Below, piece by piece: positions 35,708 through 46,678 of a stretch of 64,000 bases of DNA. A program made the position numbers and the translations under genes. The notes beneath the pieces were generated by a model. The model was not told where the DNA came from and did no database searches. It saw only the letters and a list, made by a program, of their open reading frames with translations. Numbering within the stretch: position 1 is the stretch's first letter; each line of letters begins with the position of its first letter. The stretch lies in NCBI GenBank assembly GCA_037126765.1, contig JBBCBC010000019.1, positions 28,232,222 to 28,296,221 of the forward strand, written 5' to 3'. This DNA comes from Stenogyne calaminthoides (lineage: Eukaryota > Streptophyta > Magnoliopsida > Lamiales > Lamiaceae).

Positions 35708-35747
35708 GGGTCAGGGGTCGGGGCGGGTCGGGCGCGGGCAGGGTGGG
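35708..35747 (+). repeat. G-rich tract with quadruplex potential
   Basis: Eight runs of three or four G lie in 40 bp, separated by one to three bases (GGGTCAGGGGTCGGGG and on), in otherwise AT-rich DNA. It easily satisfies the usual G-quadruplex pattern on the plus strand. Confidence 0.75.
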
Positions 35748-35810
35748 CAAGTTGTGGATTGGGCGAACAAGGTGGATATATATTAATAGATGCATGTCAT
35801 TATTGATTGT

Positions 35811-35879
35811 GTGTTGTAGTCCAGTGGTTTAGGTCTGCTCTTAATGTGTTTAGTTGCAGGTTCGATTCCTACTGAACAC
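35811..35879 (+). pseudogene. tRNA-like sequence (SINE head or tRNA pseudogene)
   Basis: A 69-base block has GTGTT/AACAC ends that pair as an acceptor stem, an A box TAGTCCAGTGG (35817-35827) and a perfect B box GGTTCGATTCC (35859-35869). The anticodon arm is not canonical, so this is not a working tRNA. A T-run follows. Confidence 0.55.
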
Positions 35880-36089
35880 ATAATTTTTTTTTCTAAAATT
35901 TTTAGTGTGTTACTATATCTATATATGAGTGTTACTACATTATTATATTGAAAAATATTTTTTTTTGTCAAATTTTTGTTTGTTACTATATTCATAACGT
36001 AACATGGGTTACATGGTAATACATTATTGTTCATATGGTAACACATAAGTATTCACATAGTATTACTACGATATATGAACAATGTTACA

Positions 36090-36380
36090 TATTACTAAAA
36101 AAACATGTGTTACCACATGAACAAAAAGTGTTACCACATGAAAGAAAAATGTGTTACCACATGAAAAAAAACGTGTTACCACATGAATAAAACCAGTACA
36201 AGCGCGAAAATAAATTCCCAGTAAAAAATTACAGATTTAAAGAACAACTTGATGTGTTACTACATGAAATAAAAGAGTGTTACCATATGAGAAAAAGTGT
36301 TACTACATGACAAAAACCAGTACAGACGCGAAAAAAAACATCAGTCCAAAATTACAGATTTGTAGAACAGCGTGAAAAGA
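36090..36380 (+). repeat. Tandem repeat of a ~22-bp GTGTTACCACATGA unit
   Basis: Units start at about 36107, 36128, 36151, 36173, 36254, 36277 and 36297. They sit in a larger ~125-bp duplication that also includes 'accagtaca...gcgcgaaaa...attacagattt' (36192 and 36316). It probably belongs to a transposable element that is not otherwise recognisable here. Confidence 0.7.
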
Positions 36381-37801
36381 GTGCAGAAGGATCTGAATTT
36401 CATCACACACTCTCATCCAAATGATCGGAGCGAAAAAGAAAATTAGGGCACGAACAAAGAAGAAGAAAGTCCATGAGATCCACTAGAAAAGAAGAGGAAT
36501 AAGAGAAATCTAAAAATTGGAGATCCGCTAGAAGAGAAGAGGAATAAGAGAAATCTGGAAATCAAACCGCGTCGGCTGTGCGAGGAAGAAGATGAAGAAG
36601 TCCATTGGCCCACCAATAATTTGTCCTAACCCGTGTTCATCTGACCGCAGAAAAAAAAAAGTCCAATTGCACATATCACTTATATACAATATTGCATACA
36701 AGTTTTTGTCAAACAAAAATATCCAATTTGATATTTAGAAGGCAGGGAAATAATTTAAAAGAGTGCAATGGCCATATCCATCCATTATCCATATGTATGT
36801 ATGGTGAAGCATAAGCATAGCAATAGCATCAAAATTCAATACTAGAAAATAGTAGGCAATTACTATCCCTCCCTTTTGCACAGCACACTCTCTCAAGCAA
36901 ATCTGCAAATAATGTCAAAAAGGCGGTGAAAATTAGCTAATATTTAGTTAGTAATGAAATTGTATATAGGTAGCATTGAGTAATGAATATGGATGTTAAA
37001 ATCATGAAGATTCAAATCCAAACAAGCTGTTACAACAATGCAGCAGGGCAGCAAATTCAGATTTGATCGTGCTATTGTTGATTTCAGAAGCAAGACTTTG
37101 ATTCAGAATAAGACTTGCATTTGCAAAAAAAGAACGCACACCACATGTTTGAGAAATTGCACACACACAGAAATTGGAAAACTGGAATGGAGAGGAGGAA
37201 CACAAGAATTACAAGCTTCGGTCGAACTGATTGCGAGTATCTTCACTAAGAATCAAGATGAGTACAGATTACAATCAACATCAGAAATCCAAAAGGTATC
37301 CACTAATTCACTCAATCCCAGAATTTGATAAATCGAATATTTTTGTAATTCTCAATTTGTGTGTAGTCTGTTGGTTGACTAGGAATTCTGTGAATATGCT
37401 GATGCTCATCTATAACTTCTTGGATAACTAACTTTTGTGAATCTTGAGCTCAACTGGTAAATATCAGTTGCAGTATCAGTTGATCCCGGTTTATTATGTA
37501 GTTCAGATTAGTTAGGCATTGTTTGGCTAGGCATGTAGCAATTCATCATTGAATCCTTACAGCTATTAACTTTAATTCGAGGTGTTGTGTTCTTATTTGA
37601 AGTAGGAGTTGTCAAAGATGAGGGGGTTTGCAATCCATGGTCCCAAACTACAGATAGTTCTATGTGGCATTTTCCCTACAACAAACACAGAATCATCATA
37701 TAAATACCACTCCTTGTCGTGCTAACTCGGAAAGGGAAACGTGGTAGGGTGTGGATTTTCCTAGATAGCTAATTATCTAATTGCTAGTTAGGTGTGAGAT
37801 C
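36381..37801. other. Intergenic sequence, 3' flank of the NLR
   Basis: Contains a direct repeat of 'agaagaggaataagagaaatct' at 36490 and 36535. Short frames near 37038-37430 lack gene-like features. The NLR 3' UTR (minus strand) should lie in 37500-37800. Confidence 0.5.
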
Positions 37802-40800
37802 TTACCTGTAGCCTGTATGATCGCCGATGATGACCCTGAGCTCGTCATTTCCCATGTCCCGTTGTTCTTGTTTAATTCTTTCAGCAGACTCCACCACTGA
37901 TTTTTGACGACCCCATTTCACCTCAATCAAACCAAGTGTTGTTATTTCACCGATTTCACTAGGAATCTCTCGCAGATTCTTGCAGTCAGCCAAGATCAAT
38001 TGTTGAAGTTTTGGGAAGTGCTCGTTGGAGGCGACATTCCATTCAGTGAGAAAGTATAAACCGTCCAAATGCAAGAACCTCAGCTTCTGGAATTCATCAT
38101 CTCTTGTATCCCATCTTTTTCCCTCAACAGCATCTCTACCTAACTTCAGAACCTCGAGATTTTGCAATCTCCCAACTTTTGACATCGTCTCCCAAGGCAA
38201 CTCTGTTGAATGAAGTGTCAACTTTCTAAGGTTTGGGGGGAATTCAAAATCCTCTTTCATCAACATTCCAGATAAGGAGAGTGAGCCGAGTTGAGTGAGG
38301 AAGCAGAGATCAAAATGTGGATGTGCCCTCTTCTCTATTCCTTTCTGGTCATATATACATTTGAGTTTGCGAAGATGGGGCGAACATTTTAACAACTCTT
38401 CATCCTTCAACTTTTAATGGTAACACTTGAAAGATACTCGAGATTGTTGGTTTGGTATCTCAAGTTTTTAATTTCCCAATCATCACCATACTCTGCCGAT
38501 TGCGCACGAAAGTATCTCAACTTCTTCATTTTCACAATTGTTGGGGGTAGATATACTGTCTCCAGCATCTCGACACGTAGGTATTCTAGATTTACAAGTT
38601 TGTCTATCCATGTGGGCGAAATATGGATAACCAAGAATCTCAAGTTAACTAGATACTCAATTCCAAATGTAAGCCTTTTTTTAAAGCTGATAACATTCTT
38701 GAAATGCAAGACTCTCAATAATCTCATGTCCCCAACATAGAATGATGAAGCATGATGATCGCCAACAAAAGAGCGAACACATTGGCAATAGCTCAAAGTC
38801 ACAGTCTCTCCAAATGCTCATATGCGATGGCCTTTCTCATAAATATTGTGCGGGTAACTGAAACAAAAAAAAAAAACCAGAGACAATCGTAACTATATAT
38901 GAATGTCCAACACAAATTCAAAGTGCTACTTATATATGGTATGTACAACTTACTCGTTGTTCAGGTGTTTCAGGAAGCTTTCTTCTTTAGATTTTTTCAA
39001 GCACAAGTCACGCAATAAATCATGAACAACACAACTTTTGGCTCCTCTCCCATCTATTCTTCTTTTGGCAATCATTACCAAACTTTTATCAATTAGCTCC
39101 ATCAAATATTCTCCTGCTATATTTTCTGCACTCTTGTCTTTTTCTTTACGAATGAATCCTTCTGCGACCCACAATCTCTTCAAGTTTCCAACAGAGATTG
39201 TCTCATCTTCCTCTAATTCGCCAACATAAAGAAAGCACGGCTTCAAATGGTCTGGTAAGTGCTTGTAACTCATTTCCAAAATTTTCATCATTGAATTGTC
39301 TTTCTCATCAATATACGAGGCTAGCCTTCCTCCCACTTCATCCCATGTACTTTCTTCCCCATCCGCAGTTGAAAGAATGTCTGCAATAACAATTACCGTA
39401 AGAGGTAGTCCGCAACATCTTGCAGCAATTTTCTTTCCAATCCCCTGCAGCTTAGGAGGGCAGGTTTGATTGCCAAATGCCTTCTTCTTTAATAGCTCCC
39501 AACATTGCTCATCCAACAAAAATGGCAGCTCATGTATTATACTATTAGGTGGAGCCACATATCTATTCCTACTAGTGAGCAAAATCCTGCTCCCATTTCC
39601 ATCATCTGGAAAACATCTAAGCAATTCATCTAATACATTTGAATCCCATATATCATCTAATACAATGAGGTATCTTCTTCCCATCAAAGTTTTGTGAATG
39701 TATTCTACTAAGATTATTTCTTCCATATCAAAGATGATGTCTTTGCCTAGCTCTCTATTTATATGAATCAAAATGTTTGCCAGAATACTCTGTCTCTTAT
39801 ATGTTTGTGAAACTACACACCATGAGAGTTTCTCAAACGTATTATTGATCAAGGGATGATTGTACAATTTATTGGCTAAAGTGGTCTTACCGAGTCCAGG
39901 CATCCCCATGATTGAAATAATTTGCAGGCCCTCATTTCCTGGACCTCCAACCAGCTGATCCAAAATGTCTGTTGTTTTTTCTTCAAAACCAATTGTTACT
40001 TCATTGACCTCAGTATTTCTCTTATCATTTAATGCCAGCTCTGCATTGAAATACTCTGCCACTTTTAAGCCTCCAAATTGATATTTATGTGTAATCCGTT
40101 GGAGCTCCGTTCTCATAGGCTCAATCCTGTGGCTGAGGTCAGCGAGCCTATTGACGACGTACCAGAGAGGCGCACCTTTGGCAAAAAACGAGGTTATAAG
40201 ATATTCAACTTGATACGCAATACCTCCAATGCGCATTAGAGGTTCCTTTACTTCTCCGATTTCCGAAGGTTGTGGCGATCTCATATCTTTGATTGAAGAA
40301 TGCGAAAGCAATAGCTCCTGATGGAAAAGGCTGACTTGATCCTTAATATCAGCAATGCAATCATCCTCCCGTTTCAACAGTTCCTCCAGATCATCAACTA
40401 GAGAATAGACAATGAAGATAGAGTCAACAACAGAAGTCGTTGGAGTTTCATAAGCTGATGGTATGCTGACAGATGACTGAAGACTTGCTTTCAAGACGTT
40501 GGTGTGCCTTAAAAAATCAGCAAGGCCCTCGTCCGTTCTCTTAGTCGCTCGATGATCATCTGAGAAAAACAAATAATGGACTATACTTCCAGCTTGGTTT
40601 GCGACTGCTTCAATTTCTGGCAACACATTCTGGAATTCAGCATTATGCTCATGGCTGTCCCCGAGAATGGTTACAAGAAATCTGAGCTCCTTTTCAAGAT
40701 TGTCGATCCAATCATGAAGTGGATCAACAATCAAACCTGTTTTGTGGTACAGTAATTGAAGAAGGAGACCGGGAAAAGACTCAATGAGCTGAGACTTGCT

Positions 40801-41061
40801 AATCCAGTTTTCGGTTGAACGAAACTTGTTCAACCTCGGCACCACTAACAACTCCCTAAGTTCTTGTTTGAAAGAATTCAATATCTGGGGATTCCAATAC
40901 TGACCAGTAAGGAGGAATTTTGCAGAAGGAAATTCAGGGAAGTGGCAGATCATGAAAAGGTTTGAGAAGTAGCCTCCAACTATTGAAATAGATTTCCACC
41001 TCTTCCCTCGAGTTATCTGTTCAAAAAGGTTTAACATGATGTATGATTCAGATGATGACAT
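37802..41061 (-). pseudogene. R1-type CC-NB-LRR disease-resistance gene, disrupted in the LRR exon
   Basis: Exon 1 (38954-41061) encodes an N-terminal R1-type helical domain to about residue 340 and then an NB-ARC. NB-ARC motifs: P-loop GMPGLGKTT (386-394), kinase-2 LIVLDDIW (465-472), RNBS-B GSRILLTSRN, GLPL (551-554), RNBS-D region CFLYVGELEEDE, and a VHD in place of MHD (679-681). A 96-bp intron (38858-38953; GTAAGT..TTTCAG) leads to exon 2 (37802-38857) with leucine-rich repeats such as LVNLEYLRVEML and LQNLEVLKLGRD, ending near SAERIKQEQRDMGNDELRV. Exon 2 has an in-frame TGA at 38818-38820 and a 1-base frameshift near 38409-38413 that splits the LRR. The ATG at 41059-41061 lies inside a transposon target duplication. 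Intracellular immune receptors of this family sense pathogen effectors. As written the protein would stop soon after the NB-ARC. Confidence 0.88.
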
Positions 41062-41063
41062 TG

Positions 41064-41359
41064 TGTTGAGGGAAATTAAATAAATGGATTATTCCCGACC
41101 CTCTCTACAAAGCTCGAGCTTTTAGATGAGACGGAATTCTCTCATGGTATCAGAGCTTAGGCTCGCCCAGATCCTGGGTTCAATTCCTGTGGACGCGCTC
41201 CACCCATTTAAATTGTCCACTCGTTGGGCCTCCTCCCCAGAGAGTGGAGGCAATGATTCGGCCCACGAGTGAGGGGGAGTGTTGAGGGAAATTAAATAAA
41301 TGGATTATTCCCGACCCTCTCTACAAGTTCGGACTTTTAGATGAGACGGAATTCTCTCA
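41064..41359 (+). mobile_element. TRIM (terminal-repeat retrotransposon in miniature) at the NLR start codon
   Basis: Two 80-81 bp direct repeats (41064-41144 and 41280-41359) start TGTTGAGGGAAATT and end TCTCTCA. The first is followed at once by TGGTATCAGAGC (tRNA-iMet PBS) and the second is preceded by GAGTGAGGGGGAG (polypurine tract). Total 296 bp with about 135 bp between the LTRs and no ORF. Target duplication CATTG flanks it (41059-41063 and 41360-41364). These are all the defining marks of a TRIM. It is on the strand opposite to the NLR. Confidence 0.93.
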
Positions 41360-41364
41360 CATTG

Positions 41365-41451
41365 GTTCTGGGATTGTGATGAATCAGAAGAAGAGATTAT
41401 TGAGAAAGGAGTGTCGTTAGAGGTTGCACACCAAAATCATAAGAAGAGTTA
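41365..41451 (-). other. Residual native 5' flank of the NLR
   Basis: These 87 bp between the TRIM and the rearranged Gypsy fragment read on the minus strand as a plausible 5' UTR ('ctgattcatcacaatcccagaac' before the duplication). No TATA box is visible here, so the original promoter is probably lost or displaced. Confidence 0.4.
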
Positions 41452-41904
41452 ACAATTATCAGCGGAAACCACGCTGGGGGGCAATCACTCTCACATAAGG
41501 TGATTAGGCAAGGATACTTTTGGCCCACTTTACGAGCTGATGCACTCGTGTTTGCAAGACGATGTCACAAGTGCCAAATCCATGCTCCTTCGATCAAAGT
41601 CACTCCGGAGGAACTTTCCAGCATTCTCAGCCCCTGGCCATTTGCGAAGTGTGGGATAGATATCATTGGGCCACTTCCTACAGCCCCGGGCTCAGTCAAG
41701 TACGCTTTAGTGGCGGTGGATTACTTCACAAAATGGGCCGAGGCCGAAACTTTGGCAAACATAGATCAAGATCACGTCATTAAATTTATATGGCGGAACA
41801 TTATTTTCAGATTTGGCCTACCCCAAGCAATCATATCAAATAATGGGAAACAATTTGATGGGTTCAAGGTCGACAGCTTTTTTCAGGAAATGGAAAATCA
41901 CTAA
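41452..41904 (+). pseudogene. Inverted integrase fragment of the Gypsy element
   Basis: The frame reads ISGNHAGGQSLSHKVIRQGYFWPT, then the zinc-finger part CHKCQIHAP and the integrase core GIDIIGPLPTAPG and VAVDYFTKWAEAE (first catalytic Asp). It breaks off in FRFGLPQAIISNNGKQF, where the second Asp is replaced by Asn (SNNGKQF for the usual SDNGTQF). It points toward the rest of the element and is the direct protein continuation of CVTQEQGQVILRD on the other strand. Confidence 0.88.
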
Positions 41905-42407
41905 GTCACGGAGGATAACTTGGCCTTGTTCCTGCGTAACGCACCGGAGCAATGGTATGTTGAAACCCCGCTTGTATAGCTCACCATTGACCAGGGTATA
42001 CCTGGCTGATCGGAGTTGTAGTTGCTTCGCCTGAAGTCGATCCACTGGTAATGTCTCAGACATCAAGTAATCGATGATAGGAGTCATCCAGCTCGAAGGG
42101 TGGGCATCGAGTGTAACGACCGTGGTGTTTTTAGTGGAAGGGTAGGGGAGCATAGTGAGGGTGACATCCTTCATCTCTGCCGCCCCTCCGAAGTCGCAAG
42201 GCGTGCTAATGCATCGGCTCGCGAATTCGCGTCTCTTTGGACCAACTTGATGTGAATTTGATCAAACTTCAGGCACAGAGTTTTGACGACCTCTTGGTAA
42301 GCTGACATCCTGTCATCCCTAGCTTCGTATTCTCCCGATACCTGGAATGCTACGAGCTGAGAATCGGTAAATACTTGGAGCCTTTTTATACCCATGGCTA
42401 TGACCAT
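41905..42407 (-). pseudogene. Archaeal-type RNase H and linker to integrase (Gypsy Tat)
   Basis: 42171-42407 reads RLQVFTDSQLVAFQVSGEYEARDDRM...RDANSRADALARLA, the catalytic signature (DSQL...AD) of the extra RNase H of Tat elements. 41836-42174 continues in another frame with LYKRGFNIPLLRCVTQEQG, the segment that precedes integrase. The two frames overlap by 4 bases at 42171-42174. Confidence 0.8.
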
Positions 42408-42662
42408 TTCCAGGCCGCTAATGAGCGCCTCATATTCTACTTCGTTGTTGGTAGCATGAAATTTGAAAGTGATGGCGTTCTAAAAAGACGTGCCATCTGG
42501 GCTAATCGATTACCACGCTTTGCCGATTTGTTGGCCGTTCTTGGAACCATCCACGATAACTCTCTCAAAAGCGGGCGGTGTTGCCGCTATCTCCGATGGG
42601 AAGGTAAGTTCGACAAAAATTCGCCTAACGAGAGCTTTAATCGCTTGGTCGTGGTGCGTATG

Positions 42663-43959
42663 TTACATCATACTGCCCGACTTCAATTGCCCACTTGAGA
42701 CACCGCCCTGTTGTATCAGGTCGATGGAGTATGTTAAAGAAAAAGCGAAGAGGTGAGAACCGACCTGATGATCTAAAAAATACGGCCTTAATTTTTGCAC
42801 GCTCATGACTAGGGCGTAGGCTAATTTCTCCATATGGGGATATTGTTGCTCTGTATCGCTCAATGTTTGACTTACGAAGTAAATGGGAAGATGATCCTGA
42901 CCTTCCGCTCGCACGAGTACCGCGCTCAGAGTAGTTTCCGAAGCCGCCAAATATAGAAAAAGTTTTTTCTCCAGGGACTAGTTTAGGTAGTATTCTGACA
43001 TTGGCCAGGTAACTCTTGGATCTCGTCGAGCGCTTCCTGGCTCTCCGTGGTCCATTTGAACTTTGATTTCCTCCGGATTGTGTCGAACATTGGCTTACAT
43101 TTATCCCCCATCCTGGAGATGAACCTGTTCAAAGCAGCTAGGCATCCGGTTAATTTTTGGACCTCCTTGACTGTTCTTGGTGCTCCCATGTCTAGGATAG
43201 CTTGTATTTTGGCAGGATTCACCTCTATCCCCCGCTTGCTAACCAGATGACCCAAGAATTTGCTTAACTCGACTCCGAAGTTGCATTTCTTCGGATTTAG
43301 CCTCATGTTGTACCTTCTAAGGATCTCGAAGGTCTGGGCAAGGTGCATCAGATGATCTTCCTTCTGTAAACTTCTTACGACGATGTCGTCCACGTATACC
43401 TCCACTGTCTTTCCGATATGCTCGGCGAACATGTGGTTGACTAGTCTCTGATATGTGGCTCTAGCATTTTTCAAGCCGAAAGGCATCCTTTTCCAGCAAT
43501 ACATGTTCTTTTCGGTCAGGAAGGACGTGTGTTGGTGGTCAGGTTCATGCATGGCTATATGATGGTATCCTGCGAAAGCATCCATGAAAGACATCATTTC
43601 ATGCCCCACTGTGTTGTCTCGATCAAATGATCGATTTGCGGCATTGGAAAGAAATCTTTCGGGCAAGCCTCATTGAGGTCGGTGAAGTCGATGCACAGGC
43701 GCCATGTCCCATTTGACTTCTTCACGAGTACAGCATTGGCTACCCATCGCGGTTGTTCGGCTTGCATGATTAGATCATTATCCAGTAACTTTTTAACTTC
43801 CTCCGCAAGGGCAACATACTTCTCCGGGCCGAACTTCCTCCTTTTCTGAGCTATAGGTCGCCGCGTTGGATCAATGTGAAGACGGTGAGACGCTACCTGA
43901 GGATGGATTCCGACCATGTCCTTGTGTGACCAAGCGAAAACGTCCAGGTTGTTCTTCAA
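42663..43959 (-). pseudogene. Gypsy reverse transcriptase and RNase H
   Basis: 43594-43959 carries the RT N-terminus (WVANAVLVKKSNGTWRLCID). 42983-43666 carries MDAFAGYHHIAM, the catalytic EVYVDDIVVRS and RLNPKKCNFGV. 42663-42950 carries RNase H (LPIYFVSQTLSDTEQQYPHMEK). Frames change near 43600-43660 and 42960-43000. RT before integrase identifies Gypsy order. Confidence 0.88.
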
Positions 43960-44524
43960 GAATCGATCACCTCGGTCCTTAGACCGCTGGGTATTTTTGA
44001 TCCAATAATCACTTCCAGCTCAGGCCGAGTTGGATCTACTTGAATTCTTTCGAGCTCCTCTCCGGGTATCGCTCTGGGCCCTTCCACTCTTAGATCATCT
44101 ATTTCAGCTTCAAGTATGAATTCCTCTGGTTCGGGACCCAACCTAGGATCGATATCTTCGTGCTTTCTCTTGTTTGTCTTTTCATTGGTTAATTCATTGT
44201 TTAGCATCATTACTTGATGGCCAGGTGCATGTATTGAATTAAAATAAGACGGAGAGTAAAGCAAACATCCTCTAACATCCACTTGGTGCCAACAATCCCA
44301 CCCTTAGTGAGGAATTTTACACAAAAGTAATATGTGGAGGACGCAGCCTCAAATTCGTGTTCAAACGGCCTCCCGAGGAAACCATTGTAGGTGTTCGGGA
44401 GGTCGATTACAAGGAAATCTAAAAGCCTAGTGTTCCTAATGTTTTCATCTATAGTGGACACCAGCTCCACAGATAGACGAATCATACCCAGAGGTTTGAC
44501 AGTCGCGTTCCCAAAGCCTTTCAC
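43956..44524 (-). pseudogene. Gypsy retropepsin (protease) region
   Basis: The frame includes FGNATVKPLGMIRLSVEL, LLDFLVIDLPNTYNGFLGRP and a downstream acidic linker to RT. These are the conserved C-terminal parts of Tat-type proteases. The catalytic DxGSS segment should lie near 44550-44700, where the frames are broken and I cannot show it. Confidence 0.7.
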
Positions 44525-44823
44525 CGTGTGGTCTCATGGGGTGATATACGCCTTCATGTCGCCGAGTTGGTCCAAGGTCTTTTTGAATAGAATGTTGCAA
44601 AAACCCCACCATCGACCCGAAGAATCGACCTGCGGTGGTCCCCATGATGTTGGCTTTGATGACAAAAGCGAATCGATGTTGGGGTATACGATCCCGCCTT
44701 ATCGACCTCCCGAACTCGATCTTGTGAGCCTTTTTCGGTGGCAAATAAGATGGGCAAAACCATTTTCCGGCGTTCTCCATTTCCCACGATCTCGCCTTCA
44801 TTAAATCGTTTTTTTTTGAGGTT

Positions 44824-46600
44824 TTAGAGGCCCCCTATTGTGGCGAGGGGCGAAATGGTGTGGATTACGCGTCCTTCCGCACCTTCGGGCATTGGAGGCA
44901 CATGTAGCTCGCCTCGGGCTCTTCCGTGGATGGGATCTCCCCGGGCTTGTTCTCCCTGACGAGGTGGATGATCTTGAGGTTGGCCCTGCCCGTCACGACC
45001 ATTGGCGCGAGGGTTCGTGACAAATTCGTTCAGGTGCCCATCTTCGTAAAGCTTCAACAGCTGCTTCAAGAGATCCCTGCATCCACTGGTGTAATGCCCC
45101 TTCTGTGCATGATAGTGGCAGATTTTGTTGGGGTTCTGCTTGCTTTTGTCCTTGATGGGGCGGGGAGCATGCAACATGTCCCTCCCTTGGATTTGGGTAT
45201 ATATATGCCCGGGTGTCATACCTAATGCCTCTTGGATTTGGGTATATATATGCCCGGGTGTCATACCTAATGCCTCCATCAGCTTTCACGGAATGGACTC
45301 TTCAAATGGCTTAAAGTTGTCGGGTGCCTTGTCTTGAGCCCCGGTTTTCTTGGAGTTCTTCTTGGGTTCTGCGACTTCTTTTGTCTCCGAGAGTCGGGAC
45401 TCTAATAACTCCATGGTGTGGATGAGATCGCTATAAGCTTCCCAAAGTCGGCATAAATTTGGAAGGGTAATCTCTGATCATCTGCCGCGGAGCTTGGTCC
45501 CTTCTTGAGGCGGAGAGCGGCTCCCGGCAACTTAACCATCCCCTATGGGATCACCCTCAATGATAAGCCGGTCGATCCTTTTGACATAAGAACGATCTGA
45601 CTCGTTTTCCTCTTGGCGGGTGTTCATGAGTTCTTTCCCTGATTCTTTGGTCGGGCGCTTAGCGGTATAATGACTTCGAGAACAATCGGGCGGTGTTCAA
45701 AAGATTCCACCGAAAGCGGTAAGGAAGTGTACCACGTGGGGCTGGTCGCTCGATGTCGGGGAAAACAACCTACACTTTATCGCGTCAAGCGCCCCATCGA
45801 GCCATGTCTGGTTGTATTTGGTCACATGGACTTTGGGATCCATACTCCCGTTGTAGCGATCTAGAGCCGCTATGCTGATTTTCCTCTGGGTAGGGGCCAG
45901 AGTAACTATCGGCCCCAATGGAGTGTCTGGGATGGTGAGGCCATCGTCTGCTTTCGTGGAACCACCCTGGTCTCCGACCCTTTCCAACAATTGTTGGACA
46001 GTCATCGCCAGTGCGGCGACCTGCGCATCGCATGGGTTGTTAATCGCGTTCATCACGTGCCCCTGGCTCTGGTTGATTGCAGAGGCGCCAGGAATACCAC
46101 CATGGTGCATGTTCAGGGGCCATTATCAGGTCCTGCTCCACTTGTTCCGCGCGGCGTGGATGGGAATGGGCCTTGTCACCATCTTCCGCCGGAGCTTTTC
46201 GGGCCGTCTGGCTTCCGAGGCGGGTGAACACATTGTTCGACGCCGCTGGTCTTTCCAGAGTCCGATTAGTCTGGATGATGGCATGTTTGGCAGCATTGTA
46301 GGCTAATTGACCCGTGGATCGCCCCTTTTCGATCATGGGGCCTTTACCCCAGCATTGTGAACAGTCTTCTTGGCCAAAGGCTGATACCCCTCGCCCTCCA
46401 TGAACAGGCGCTTCTTGTTGAGGACAACAATGACCGCCTTGGCATCCACGGGAGTCTGAACCGGTTCCACCAGTCGGGCGAGCCAGCCGGAGCTGCCCGA
46501 TGGGTGCGGTGGGAACTCTGTGATGCTTCAATGCCATCACGTGCGTCCACTTCATTGGGTAGGGGATTGTTTCCTTGGTTGGCCGCCATTGCCATTTCTT
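44824..46600 (-). pseudogene. Gypsy gag, frameshifted
   Basis: 45697-46110 reads AALDRYNGSMDPKVHVTKYN, the start of the gag core domain. 44824-45289 reads CHYHAQKGHYTSGCRDLLKQ and KLYEDGHLNEFV, the zinc-knuckle-like tail of Tat gags. A 15-codon segment (EALGMTPGHIYTQIQ) is duplicated in tandem at about 45180-45272. The N-terminus (46344-46595) is in a further frame. Region 45300-45690 between them is frame-broken gag core. Confidence 0.75.
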
Positions 46601-46678
46601 TCGAAAGATGGGCTTTTCTAGAACTGGATTAGTTCCTCAAGAAAATGAATTAAATCGTTCCCACGGACGGCGCCAATT

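Noticed and set aside
35811..35879. A functional tRNA gene
   Set aside because: A and B boxes and the acceptor ends are good, but the anticodon arm does not fold into a canonical stem and loop; kept as a tRNA-like pseudogene or SINE head.
36107..36310. CRISPR-like array from regularly spaced repeats
   Set aside because: Spacers are short A-rich and similar to each other, and the host is a plant nucleus; it is a tandem repeat.
45872..46306. 144-codon plus-strand open frame in the Gypsy element
   Set aside because: Antisense to gag; the minus strand carries recognisable gag sequence.
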